From: Viola odorata
Lineage: Eukaryota; Streptophyta; Magnoliopsida; Malpighiales; Violaceae
Reading direction: 5' to 3'
Length of the DNA: 64,000 nt
Assembly: GCA_963691705.1 (NCBI GenBank)
Contig: OY829545.1
Coordinates: 10,791,444 to 10,855,443, forward strand
The translations under genes and the position numbers were made by a program. Within the stretch, counting starts at the first letter, position 1, and the number at the start of each line of letters is the position of its first letter. Under the pieces are notes generated by a model, which saw only the letters and a list, made by a program, of their open reading frames with translations, did not search any database and was not told the DNA's origin. Below are positions 1-12,249 of this stretch, one piece after another.

Positions 1-3000
1 CTGACAACACCCAGACAAGCTGGCAATGCTTGATAGTATCAATGCCCTATCATGAGACTCAGCAGAATACTTTTTTTTTGTATTAAGCTTTGATGGGGGA
101 TCTGCTACTGTGGGAATAACTAATATTCCATCATCCTGCAGAAAAGGGCATAACAAGGGATGATAATATATGAGCTGAAGGAAACACAGCACTTAATTAG
201 ATAGATCTAGCAGTATACACAAGTTGGTTTGGATCATTTACTCAATATCTAGGTGATCTGGTACTGTTAGTTATGAAATTAGTATAGCCACCACAAAAAT
301 AAACCCATTAAATTGATGGGAGCAGTTATGAGTTTGACTGATAGGACAGAGAATTGATGAGTAGACAGGAGAAGCAGATGCAAGGGTAAAGAAATTGCTG
401 TTTGGTTACGTCGATTTGGTCACCCACGAGTCTTAAACGTCAAGATCTTTTTAATAGATAACAAAACCATCTTAAATGGGGAATAGGTCTACATGATGGC
501 ATTGCATATTTAAATTCTTTATGAGATTCGTGAGATTTGTCACTAAGTGAGTTTCTGTAAGTGTGCATGGATAAACTAGTGAAGCCTTCATAGAGCTTGG
601 CATAACTTCTCAAACTGTTTGAATTGTTTCAATACATCTACTTCATGCAGGAACCGGTGTGACCTCAAACTACTCACGTACTACAAGATATTGCTCCTGG
701 GAGCATGACAGAGCCAATGGCATTTAATAAGATACAATGAATCCATCCAAAATTCTTTGCCCATCTAGCAAACCAAGAAAATCATTGTGTTCTTAAAAAT
801 AATAATACTAATAGTAAGATCATGCATCAAATGTTTGCCTGGTCCTCTAAAATGACAATTTGTTGGGGTAGGTTGTAAGAAGTCAGCAACATAGTGACAG
901 CTACTGAGAGTCTGAGACAACTCATTCTTCTAGTGGGTAACCATTACTTCATTAGAATCAGATATCATCAGATTAAATACTGGAAAAAAAAAATCAACTA
1001 CAGGAGTTTAGGGTTACCTTCAAGAGACTCTTAAGAGTAGATCTTAACTCAGTCCTGACTTTATATAATGATTTTATGTTCTCGTAAGTAGTGGCAATAG
1101 CTGCAAGAACATTATTAGACACATCAGGTGCTAACTTGGGTTTCACTGATTTGACCCATTCTTCATGACTCATTTTGAATTCATACCTGAAACGTAACAT
1201 TATGCATTTCTACTGTTAGTCCAAATGAAACTAATGCTTCAACTGGTACCCAGTGCCAGTGTTATAATAAAATAAAGTAAGAACTGTGGAAATTTTACCA
1301 CAGTAATATGAACTGTGAGCATAAAGCTTTCCACAAGGTCAGTCAAATCCAGTGACTAGGCAAACTTTCAAATACAGGACTGTTTATCTATTAAGTTACA
1401 AGCCAACTTCACTTTAACTGCACACAAGTAATTCCCTACTTCATGCTGACACCAATAAGACCATGCGAATAATAGGTCAAGAAACCAGACTTAGAGGAGG
1501 CTTATAAGGAGAGGGCAATTACAAGAGAGAAAAGACATTTGGACCGATATATGTTAAGCATTAGCACCAGGCATTCATGGTACACTTTTCCGAGTTATAC
1601 ATTTATCTAAATAGCTCCAAGAAAAATACTAATGATATCATGCAGGGCCCATATCTCCACATTGTCTAGATACGCTACTTTGGTAAGTGATGTCAACTTG
1701 AGAAACTTCAATCGAGGTGAAACTTCAATGTCTTTTCCAAGATATATTTTACAAGTTATCATGGAGCAGAGTCCATAGTCATAACCATAATAATCTAAGT
1801 GTGGTGATAGAAGAAATGATAAGGTTTGCAAGACTATTAGCGTAGCACCCATAGAAGTGGACATTTGAATGGGTCACTTTAGGTGCTTGCGCATGTTCAA
1901 TGGGATGTGAATAGGCACTTGCCAAAAGTGACCAATTACAGGAGAAAGATGGAGATGATGACCAAACAATGATATCTGCAAATAAGAACATAAAAATACA
2001 ACAAATCCTAGACAAATCTGAATGGAGTTGGATCAGTACAGCAGACCTTGACTAGTCTTAGATAAAATAAGTTGAGTTACTCTAAAGCTATGTATTCTAG
2101 TGTTTAGGTGATCAAGTTCAGCCTTCTTAACCCCATATTTAGTTGAGGTCAGTGACATAAACTGTGTCCTCCCATTCAGCCATAGAGCCTTTCTATATCA
2201 ACAAGATCCATGCCATGAGATGTGATGTGACATTTCCATCACTTAATCAAAAAATAAAACCAAACCTTCTATGAAAGGCACTATACAATAGCAGTTATAA
2301 TTATTATAAAGATTGAAAAATGTCGATAGCTTCCGAAGAATATTATAAACATAACTTATTTCCTATATGTTGTAGGCAGGCTGACTATAAAATTTACTCT
2401 CTCACACAAACTTCTAAACTAGATTTCCCAATGAAGTCATAGCCGAAAAACAGGAACCATGAAGGATAATGCAAACTTGTGATTATACAAACTAAGCCTA
2501 CAAAAGAACTATGTAACAGAATAAAAATTCAGTCCAATTGTTCACCAAAACTTGTGATTTGCAAATCAAGAAAAATGATTAGTAAACATAAATGTGTGTG
2601 TGTGTTGGGTGGGGTTGAAATCCAAAGTAAAAAGTCAAATATTCTTACGTACATTTGTAATGAAACCATTGCAGAAGAAAGAGCTCTCAAAGTAGATGTT
2701 CCACTTGGCACATTTATAGATTGTTCATAGAACTCTTTTAGACTTGGCACATTAGAAGCTACATAATGACCGAAATTCATATGCTTTGAAGGCTGGTCTG
2801 TGCATCAACAAAAACAGTGCAGCAACCTCAGATGACATGAATTATATAACCTTTTATTGGGCCAGACACCATCAAATAGCAACAATTATATATATGAAAG
2901 ACAAACTATATGGACAATCTGACTATAACCTAGTACAACAAGTTAACATCATAAGAAGAACTACACAAGAGCCTCGCAACTTACACCCAGATAGATTTTC

Positions 3001-6000
3001 AACTGCTTTGCTAATAACATATTCAGTTTTATACTTGGGGACCTTTGAAAGCTGAAAAAGATCATCCGCAAAAATTAAGTGTTTCACCCTTCTTGGTTCC
3101 ACAGGCTTCAGTTGAAGCAAAGTTTGTCCAACACGTTGCAAGATAGAAGGATCGCGTGCAAACCATCCTGGAACATACATGTCAACAGAAAATCAATATA
3201 CACTCAGGAAGGTAATAAAAAAGAACATTTGAAATAAAGAGAACAATGAAGTCCCCGAAGATCCCAAATGAATGTTAAATCATCCAACCAGTATCATCTT
3301 AATATCTGATAGTTACTCTGAATGTTCACATTTGCCACAGATTATCTAACTGCCACCACAACATGAATGCATGCAGAAGTCAGTCACCATAAACATCACT
3401 GATCAAATTTCCCCGAATCTAGTTTCAAAGGAAAAAGGGAAATCAGAGGCAGGCAACCATATTATAAACATTAAATAACTAATGGTTTGCACTTATTCAT
3501 TTAGTCCAACAAGCCTAAGCTCTAGGCTTGAACGGATTAACTGAGCTAAAAAAACAAGCCTGACCTCCTGGGGCAATTAAAATAATGAGCTAAGCTCAAA
3601 ATCATAAAATGTTTGACTCGGTGATGGAAGATCACTGTAAATATAATCCTTCAGTAGTGCATACCAAAGCATCATACTTCCTCAAGAATTTTAAGAAAGG
3701 TTAAGAATTTAACGATCTTTGTTTCCCTGATGCAACTTTTCTAGAAGACTAGCACCTAGAACTGAATTTCAGAAAACCTCATCATCCAATTGCAAGAGGA
3801 AACCAATCGAACCTTCTTCATTTTGAACTGTGAGCAGCATCTACCACTAATATACTATATTTGTTTTCCTGACTGCTGCTGCGGCATCTACCACTAATAT
3901 GCTATATTTGGAAAAATATGGAACATATTCTAAAAACTTTATGGACACACTTGACGTGTCACTAAGCATATTAAGCGGCCATTATGTTAAATGAAAAGGT
4001 GCAGATTGAAATGACCTCATGCCACCTTAACCATGATGAAATCTCCACCAAAAAGCTTAACAAAGCTAAGGGTCTGTTTGGGATTGCTTCTGAAACAGAT
4101 TCTGCTTTTTGTCACAACTGATCTAATGGTCAAAACTGCTTCTGGTAGAATCTTCAAATTTGATGCTTTTGCCAGAAGCGATTTTGGCCCTCAAATTAGA
4201 TTTTAGAGAGAGCAGAATCTGCTAAAACGCTATCCCAAACAGGCCCTGAGTCTGTAGGCTCAATCGTATTATACTTTTCACCATGTTATCTTCCGCTCCA
4301 TAATCACATACATACCTACAGTGTCCAAACTTTGGGAATTTGGCAAAACTCCAACCATAGGTACCGCTCCATGAGATGGCCTGTAGCCGAGGATACCACA
4401 AAATGCTGCAGGAATTCGTATGTCCCCAACTGTATCAGTACCTGTGAAGTCACAGGAACCATAATTAGATGTCAAACAGAAAATAGTGAAGCAAATGATA
4501 CAATGAAATGCGTATTTGCACTACTTCTACTAACTACAACAGCAACAAAAAAAAACTAAGTTATTGAGGTCAGATGACTTTTTGCTTCCAATGCAGACTG
4601 CTAAATAGACATCACTGAAGAGAATCTATGGTTCAGCCACCAAAGTTTTCCTAAGCACTGACCCTGTACTCAACTCAAACATGAACATTTGTTGATAATG
4701 GGTCACTGACTGCAAATTAGAGTATTAAATACTGAAACACAATAGCAAAGAAAGCATATTGACATTTAACACGTCCTTTCTTCCATTCTCTTATGATTGA
4801 CTAATAATTGTAGCAGGAATAGATTACCCAGGGCAACTGCTGCACATTATTCAACAAGGTACATGCATCACATTATCTTAGAGCACCAAAAGGAAAAGAT
4901 GGTATCCTCTCTCAGCAATAAATGACTTTTTTTATTAACTTTAGAAGCCCATAACAATGACAATAAATCTTTCCCTTCACTTAAGAATCTCAAACTGAGT
5001 TATCGAGAGAACATTGTATGACCATATCTACAAGCCAAAGAACATGAAAGTTTTGAGCACCAGAAAAATAGTCAAAAATATCAGATTGAACTGAAAATAA
5101 AGTTAGAAAGAAATTAAAGTAGAATTCTTTATATCTTCTCCATTTTGTTAACACGTAATATAAATTACAAATAAAAAGGGTTTCCAAGGTCACGCATGCC
5201 ACTACACAGCATCACATAAGAGTGTTAACGAACACATTTAACCACCGCACTCAAATGTCTGATACCCATCCATAAACATCTGATTGATATACCAATCCTT
5301 TCAGTGAGCAAAAAAGTACATAAACTTGCCTAGAGCAAAATCAACAAGCTCAGCAGCAACAGCAACTGCTGAACCACTAGAAGAACCTCCTGGAACATTC
5401 AATGGCATTTGAGGATTTGTAGGTGTTCCATAATGCATATTCTCGCCAGTTATCCTGATACACCAACCAAACCAAAACCTTGAAGAAAAGTTGAGCAATC
5501 GAAAGCAGTTCAAGGATAAATTTACAAACACTTACCCGAATGCTAATTCATCCATAATAGTCTTCCCAACACAAGTTGCCCCATTATTTAACAGAGTTGT
5601 CACAACCACAGCTGTTTTTGTAGCAACATCATGCGATCCTTCCCAAGACGGGCTCCCAAACCCCGTCATACAACCCTCCACATCAAATCTGCACATTGAA
5701 ACTCACTCTCCTCAAAAGTCAAAGATAAGCAGTCATTCCAAAATTGATCATGCTCATCGGCAAAAGTTTAAAATAAAAAAAATAGAAGCACCCACACTGT
5801 AGCTTTAAAATTTCTCTAGAAATCTTAGAAAGATCAACTAGAATACAACAACAACTCAAACCCACGAAACAGAAATGATCATCCATAACCAAAAAAGACA
5901 ACACATACATGTCTTTGACGGCGAATGTAAGGGAAGAGAGTGGTCGCTTTGCAGCAGGAGGAGGGAGTTGAGGGAAAGGAAGGAGCTCGAATCTTTCAAT

Positions 6001-6162
6001 GAAGGCCCCGAAATCTTCTCTATTATTTACCCTCTGTTTTGCTTTCATTCGACGCGTAGCTTCTGCCAAGACAATGATCCCTGCCACAGTAACGCCGACA
6101 ACCAACCAGACCTTTGGGTTGGAGGCATTGGCTTTGATGAGATGAAAAGGTTTAGATGCCAT
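1..6162 (-). CDS. OM64: Outer envelope protein 64 (OM64/Toc64-like), amidase-like domain; 3' part outside window
   Basis: Tail-anchored-type receptor family of the mitochondrial or chloroplast outer membrane that docks chaperone-bound preproteins. Eight in-frame exons are visible: 5909-6162, 5536-5688, 5330-5454, 4316-4441, 2985-3167, 2653-2797, 1018-1186 and 1-135, giving about 430 residues. An N-terminal membrane span lies near residues 15-35 (KVWLVVGVTVAGIIVL). An amidase-signature domain follows, with PGGSSSGSAVAVAAEL and GTDTVGDIRIPAAFCG. The usual nucleophile serine of TGGSxR is Asp here, so the fold is probably not an active amidase, as known for this family. The C-terminal TPR repeats expected in the family would lie left of base 1. 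The intron after the third exon starts with GC. Close similarity by memory to Arabidopsis OM64 (At5g09420); a chloroplast Toc64 paralogue is the alternative. Junctions are inferred. Confidence 0.88.
4069..4246. mobile_element. MITE-like element in OM64 intron 4
   Basis: About 178 bp bounded by imperfect terminal inverted repeats: GGGTCTGTTTGGGATTGCTT on the left and, read on the opposite strand, GGGCCTGTTTGGGATAGCGT on the right. Subterminal blocks also mirror each other (CAGATTCTGCTTTT against AGAGCAGAATCTGCT), so the whole piece can fold as a hairpin. It has no coding capacity. The termini resemble the GGGCCTGTTTGG class of plant MITEs, but I could not define a clear target-site duplication, so the superfamily is left open. 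Confidence 0.65.
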
Positions 6163-7562
6163 GCTTCAAAGAAATGGCAAGAAAAAGGAGGACGCTGGGG
6201 TTTAGGAAGGGTTTTAGAGGGGACAGAGAAGCAGAGAAACAGAGAAGGGTTTTAACTTTTTTTCTAGTTTTATTATGGTTTTTTCATTTTTTGTGTGTTT
6301 TCTCTCTTTGTTTTTTTTTTTTTTCAATTTTAATTTGTTTTGTTTTGCGCCGCCAACCTCCGCCGGTGTAGCTAGCTGGCCTTTTATGCTCAGCGGCTCA
6401 CCCGGGCGCGTGGAGAGGACGTTGGTGCGAAAATGCGAATCTTCTCTCGCGAATTCTTTTGGACATTTCCTTTTCTTTTATTTTTCTTTTTTTACAAATT
6501 TCTCATTATTAGTGTTTCTTAATGTATTTCCTTTTCTTAAAAGAAATTACATATAGTTTTGTCAACTATACTTTTGGTGGGGTTTTTTTATTTTTATATC
6601 AATTCTTTTTAGAGATATGATTAGGGTTGGTTGTTTTACAACTCAATCGAACTTTATGATGTGTATGGGAAATAAAGTGCACGAAGTAAAAGAGGGGAAG
6701 TTTAATTAGGGAAAGGAAAGGAAAGGAAATGAGAGAAAGTTTAACTAGGGAAAGGAAAGGAAAGGAAAGGAAAGGAAAGTAAAAGTCATGTCGTTTAAAC
6801 ATAGAGACTCTTCTATCATAATTTTAATTTTACTTATTCAACTTCATGTTTTGTTCCTCTTAGTCATGTCGTTTGAGCATGAAAGCTCTTCTATCATGAT
6901 TTTATTTATTCGAATAACTCAAACTTGAAACCGGAGGTAAGGGTGAATAAGTTATTACCATATCATATCAGTGCTAGTTTCAAAGGCATTGAGAAGCAGG
7001 TATCACTGTTTACACTGATTATTGAGATGGTATTCGATGCTCCCGGTGCACCTTACTACTCTGTGTAATTGGTTGAAACACATTTCGTTCCGAATCGGTA
7101 TACACAAAAATGCGTGAAGAGCAGATGCAACATTATGATTAGTTACATTTTCGTAACTTTTAGTATACTCAAATGTTTTCTCCATTACAACAACTTGCAA
7201 GCAATAATACCATGCAGTACTTCTACATAAAACGCATTTGCATCATCTTCATAGTAAAGGAGCAAATTACATACAAAAATGAAGGTATAATAATAAATCT
7301 ACAGATTTCAAGAAACATTTAAGAAGAGATCAAGGAAAATCAAAACCCACAATCTAAGTGTTTACCAACTTGAATTTTACAGGATGGAAGGAAGAAAAGC
7401 AAGAAAACCCTATTTTGAAGTAAACTTTTCAACTTATGCACCAGGATCTTATGAGATTTTCACCGCAGAGTTTGTTACGCTATATGTAGCATTGCCATCC
7501 ATGTCATGGAAAAACCCTGATTTTATAAACTCAAGATCTCGGGATCCTCCACACTGCTGTTT
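6163..7562. other. Spacer between OM64 start and PP2C end
   Basis: Holds the OM64 5' flank, with a T-rich stretch at 6258-6345, the AAGG microsatellite, and the 3' flank of the PP2C gene. No convincing gene is seen. The open frames on the plus strand lack domain signals. Confidence 0.5.
6710..6780. repeat. (AAAGG)n-type microsatellite
   Basis: Two runs of a GGAAA unit, at about 6711-6728 and 6749-6780, separated by a short imperfect spacer. The segment lies about 550-620 bp upstream of the OM64 start codon. Confidence 0.85.
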
Positions 7563-10500
7563 TTACCCCTTGAATCGAACTACAATGCAGGAAATGTCAT
7601 CCTTACTCTCTCTATTCAATGCCTCAGCTGCTAGTTGCTTTGCGGCTCTCAGTGGGTCCTTTGTTTTTCTCGCAATGTCGACAGCCTCTTGATTAGACAT
7701 GACCTGTGTACCATTTATTAAGATTAGCGAGAACAGGAAGACGAGAAAATATCAGACACAATAACAAAGTTTCCTTCGGTTGGAAAGCAACGAAGCACAA
7801 ACACACTGTTCTTGACTGTCGTTTGCTGTTGTACGGTTACCACAAAACTGCTGTGCAGAAAACAATCATTCCCCTTGCAATCTCTAGGACAACCTTTTCA
7901 GCTGTTTTATTCCATGATTAAAATTGCAAAGGTTACGAGACACAAAATCATGAACCCGAGACCATATTTTGCTACATGACCAACACCTTATTTGCTATCT
8001 AGTGGGTCAAAAGCATTTCATTGATCATCTCAGGTTCCATTCCTAAAATAATTTCTTCCCTTTTTTTTAAAGGAATTACAACATATGAACTTCTGGCAGA
8101 GAGAGTAACAGATAAAGAATACCTTCCATAGACCATCACTGGCAAGGATAAGAATATCAGTTTCTGCATCAATATCAGAGCTCCGGACATCAGGGTCAGA
8201 TCGCAAGTGTGATTTGAGGTTTTTGTCACCAAAAGCACGGGAAACTGCAAGCTGGCCGTTCACTCTAGCAACATCTCCTATACAGCAGAGAGTGGTCCAA
8301 AAAATTACCCACTACTTTATTAGAACCCTAATACATAAATTGTGCATCCAGGCTTGATCCGTAAGTGAATAGCTAAATAACCACATAAGTCTTGACGATT
8401 AAGAATGACTTAAGATAAATTCAGAACAGTATTACATTAGTCAGTGTCTCAAGATGCTTATGAAATTAATAGGACTAAAATTAGAAACTCTCTGCACTAT
8501 GTCTCGAGAAAATATTCTTTTCCATTTACAATATCTTGACATTCAAATACCAAATTCCTATGGTTTAATTCAAATTAGTGAATAGCACAGTACCATAATG
8601 TAAAAAGTACAACATTGACAGCATGTAGTATGAAAATTGCACACAATTTCCATGAAAACAATCAAGAAAGTGTAAGAAGATGACAATATCCCACAAAATC
8701 TTCTGGGTAGTTGAAAGTTGAAACCATCAAGAAATACATAAGCAAATCTAAGAGTTAACCTGGTTGACAAGCAGGGATTCCTCGTGTATATATTGCCTTT
8801 GCCAGACCAAGGAGGGGACTCGATCTTAATACACAAAAGCTAGCCCAAAAACGAAATTGAATGCTCATACATATAATATATATACACACAGCACGTATGT
8901 CTTGAAACAAAAGTAGCTGCTAGAAGTCCATAAAAATATCTTTCCTATGAGGTAGGATACTGAGATCAATTAGAAGACCGTTGCTATGAACGCTGATAAA
9001 GTAAAAAATTAAAGCTTTCACCTTTCTATTCCCTTATGCATTACACGTGTGACATGGCATTACTCACAAGTTTGTGCAAGTGTTTCATCCTTCAAGATAA
9101 TCTTTCCAACCACCATAAGTTTTGGTATTGTGGATAAAATTCCATTTTGATCCTCAGATAAATGTTATTACTTTCTTTACGGTTGAGTCACTATACATTA
9201 AGCAAGCAATAGAGAAACCTAGGGGGTGACAATTCCAGGCCCCTACAAGTCCAGCTAGTTCTCTTATGGGTTAACTAAACTTCATTAGACCCGGTTCTTC
9301 TTTTATTGACATCCCAAAATTCATTTCCTTGTCACCATCAACAACTCAGTCTATCTTACAAAAAAAGGAAGTTACTATGCATTTTGTATTATTTTTTGTT
9401 TTTTAATAGAAATCCTTTACAGATTTTGATTTGGTTTATCTAGTTTTGAGAATACTGTTAATAATTATTAAAGCGACTAGACCAAAACTATAGAAAAAGT
9501 TGCTCTTGCTTCAGTCAACAAATTTATCAATCAAACAGGAAAGACAGTGCATGAAAGCACATAAAAAAAACTTTATTTCATGGATTATGGAATAAGACGA
9601 GACTAAGAATTTTTCAAACAACCTGGCATGTTTGAGACAAAACCACCTCTGTCTTCTATGCTACCCCGCTCAGTGTTTGGCTCATGATCAACTGACATTT
9701 GTATAGCCACCCCTTTTCTAGAAAGAACTGCTCGTGAATCTCCAACATTTGCAATCCATAGTTTCTGGTCTATAAGAATTGCTGTGACAGCTGTAGATCC
9801 ACCTCGTCCCAAGTCAGGACTATGTGACAGAATAGCCTGATCTGTTTTCTCGTATGCTTTGGAAATGGAACGGTTGGGATCTGTCCAAAACTCGTCCTGA
9901 AAACGATTAGAAACGAGATGTAAACTTCTTCAAGGCATGCATGTAAATGGATGGTCAGATCATACTACTTAATTTATTTGTGTTCTTAAAGGTGACCAAA
10001 ATTCCCCAAGTATGATATTATATTAGTGCCACTCCAGATGACCAGTTAAAATGGGTACATCAAAGAGAAAATGCTATGAAAGGTGTTGACTATCAGATAA
10101 ACTCACATCCTTTAAGATATTATTAAATAAGTTCTTCTGAAGATATGCAGGTACACTGTCGCCCAAATGCCCATCATATATTGCAAAAAGCCCAACCTCA
10201 TGTCCCTTGGCCTGTGCAAACTTTGCAACATGAAAATCCTCCATCGGATGATTTGCTTTCCCTTTTACAAGGCTAAAGCCATATCTAACAGGGCCTTGAT
10301 GGCTCCTGCCCTTACCAGAGCTGCATGAAGAACGCCCCCCTACCTGAAGAAAAACAACACTTTAAGTTCAGACAAAAACAGCAAGGTTTACAGTAGTAGA
10401 ATCGGAGAAAATATAAGCCAAAAATTTAGAAGACATAAAGATCAGATCATTGAGAACAAAAAGGACGACCTAAATGATTTTAAACACAACTCCCAAATGC

Positions 10501-11825
10501 TTATAAATAAAAACAATGTATCACAGAAGAGCTCAGAGAAAAGCAAACGGTAGGTCAATAAACTCAACTCGTTAATATAGCTCAAAAGGTGTTCAATTTG
10601 CACGCAAAATGGTAAAATTCACCAACAAAACTAATTTTTATTTTAAAACCTAAAGTCATGCAATTGGCAGGTACTCTTATTAATCTAGTTGCGTCAAGAT
10701 GAAAAAATGTTGATGTGCAAATGAGAAGGCCAATGATTTTTGTACTAGAAGAAAAAGGAAATTACACTTAAGACCTTGAGTTGTGAAAGCATCTGCAAGA
10801 TCTAAGAATTTAACACATAGAATCCTTAACAATTGCCTTAATGACATTCATGATGTGCTATGCATAGCAATATTATTCTCAAGATAAACCTTGCACAAAC
10901 AAAACAAGCCAGGAAGCAAGCAAAGTGAAAATATTCGTAACCAGATGTTTTATCAACTACATGCCCAAACACCACAAAACAAACAACAGATAGCTCAAAG
11001 TGTAAGAAATTTCGCTTGAGAAACATCAAATTTTCACATTCAATGACTATTCTTTTACCATATAACAAGGATGCAAATCAAAGTTCTAAAAGGTATTTCA
11101 GCAGGTTTAAGTTTTTTTGGAAAGGAGCAGATTAAGTTTTAAGTCTTCTTTAATAGATAAAACTGGACCATTCATGAATACACTAAAGATGGTGAGAACA
11201 TATATATATTTTACATCCCCGCAGACTATAAACGGAGATAATGTTATTTTTTATACAGAAGCTCCTATAAAAAATGGGAAACGCCACACTTCTGACAGTG
11301 GTTTGAACTATAGTAACCAATTAGGCCTAAGGCATAACATAGAGATCAATCATTGATTCAATTTAGGATACACCTTAAGAGAAAACTGAAAAGTAACTGG
11401 CAGCAAGTGATGGCTTTCAGTTTGTCGACCATAATTCATGAACCTAGTTACCATATGAGGATTAAAATGTCGCGAACATCTACAAATATTTTATGTTGTT
11501 GATTACTAGAATTCATTGATATATAAAATTAAAAAGAAATGAATTTAATATTATTCATACACAAACCCTATTTGAAGTATGCACACCCCTGTTGAGAAGG
11601 AAAACGAGGACAGATACATTAGAAAAAAAATCTGCAATTAGTTTATCAGATCACATGCCTTTCTGGAATCTAATATAACTAGCAAACTGAAGACTTCTTC
11701 TTTAATTAAGGCAAGCAAAGCAATCCGAAGAAACCAGTACACATAAAACAAAAACAAAAAAGAAAGAAAGAAATTGATCTAATCACCTGACCACAGACAG
11801 AATTAAAGCAACATAGATTATCCAT
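7563..11825 (-). CDS. Protein phosphatase 2C (PPM family, clade F-like)
   Basis: Metal-dependent Ser/Thr phosphatase, expected in cytosol or nucleus, of the group that includes Arabidopsis At1g34750. Exons 11787-11825, 10107-10343, 9623-9896, 8123-8277 and 7563-7703 join in frame to 281 residues, about the full family length. PP2C motifs occur in order: KANHPMEDFHV, IYDGHLGDSV (metal-binding Asp), GRGGSTAV, ANVGDSRAV, DHEPNTE, NGQLAVSRAFGD, ASDGLWK and ESKDDISCIVVRF. The start is placed in a 39-nt first coding exon encoding MDNLCCFNSVCGQ, which matches the MGKFCCF-type start of relatives and splices in phase. There is no extended N-terminal regulatory region. A separate 5' UTR exon is likely near 12048-12160. 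No substrate can be read from the sequence. Confidence 0.9.
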
Positions 11826-12047
11826 ATAATCCATTCACCACCTCTGTCTTTCACTAAACATCTACTTCTTGCCCACCACTTAAAAAAAGCCCAAAACCCC
11901 ACCTCACAAGATCACTAAGCAATCAACAAGCTGCACCATCAAAGCAAAGGACTTTCATCATCTGAACTTAACTGCAAAGGAAATCCAAGAAACATGTAAT
12001 ATAATAAGCAAGAATCAAGAAATGGGTAGTCAAGAAAGCCACCTTAC

Positions 12048-12160
12048 CGATCCGACAGCCCCTAAATTTTCCAAGAATATGAAGGAATTGTCAATTGTTG
12101 AGCAAAGAGCTCAGTAATTAAATAAGGTGTAGATAATATTGAGGAAAAGAAGAAGAAAGA
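12048..12160 (-). other. Probable 5' UTR exon of PP2C gene
   Basis: On the minus strand the segment ends at a good donor (CGGATCG then GTAAGG, intron from 12047). It has no usable start codon in frame with the PP2C reading frame. A leader exon spliced to the coding exon at 11787-11825 is the simplest explanation. The 5' limit is approximate. Confidence 0.45.
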
Positions 12161-12249
12161 ACCAATCTTTTTTTTTTTCTTGACAGAAGAACTGTTTTTA
12201 GTGTATCTGGAGGGGCAAAGAATTGGGTGCATAAAAGGCAGAGCTTGCC

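Noticed and set aside
7384..7692. 102-codon plus-strand open frame
   Set aside because: It is antisense to the last PP2C exon, which encodes the conserved ESKDDISCIVVRF end.
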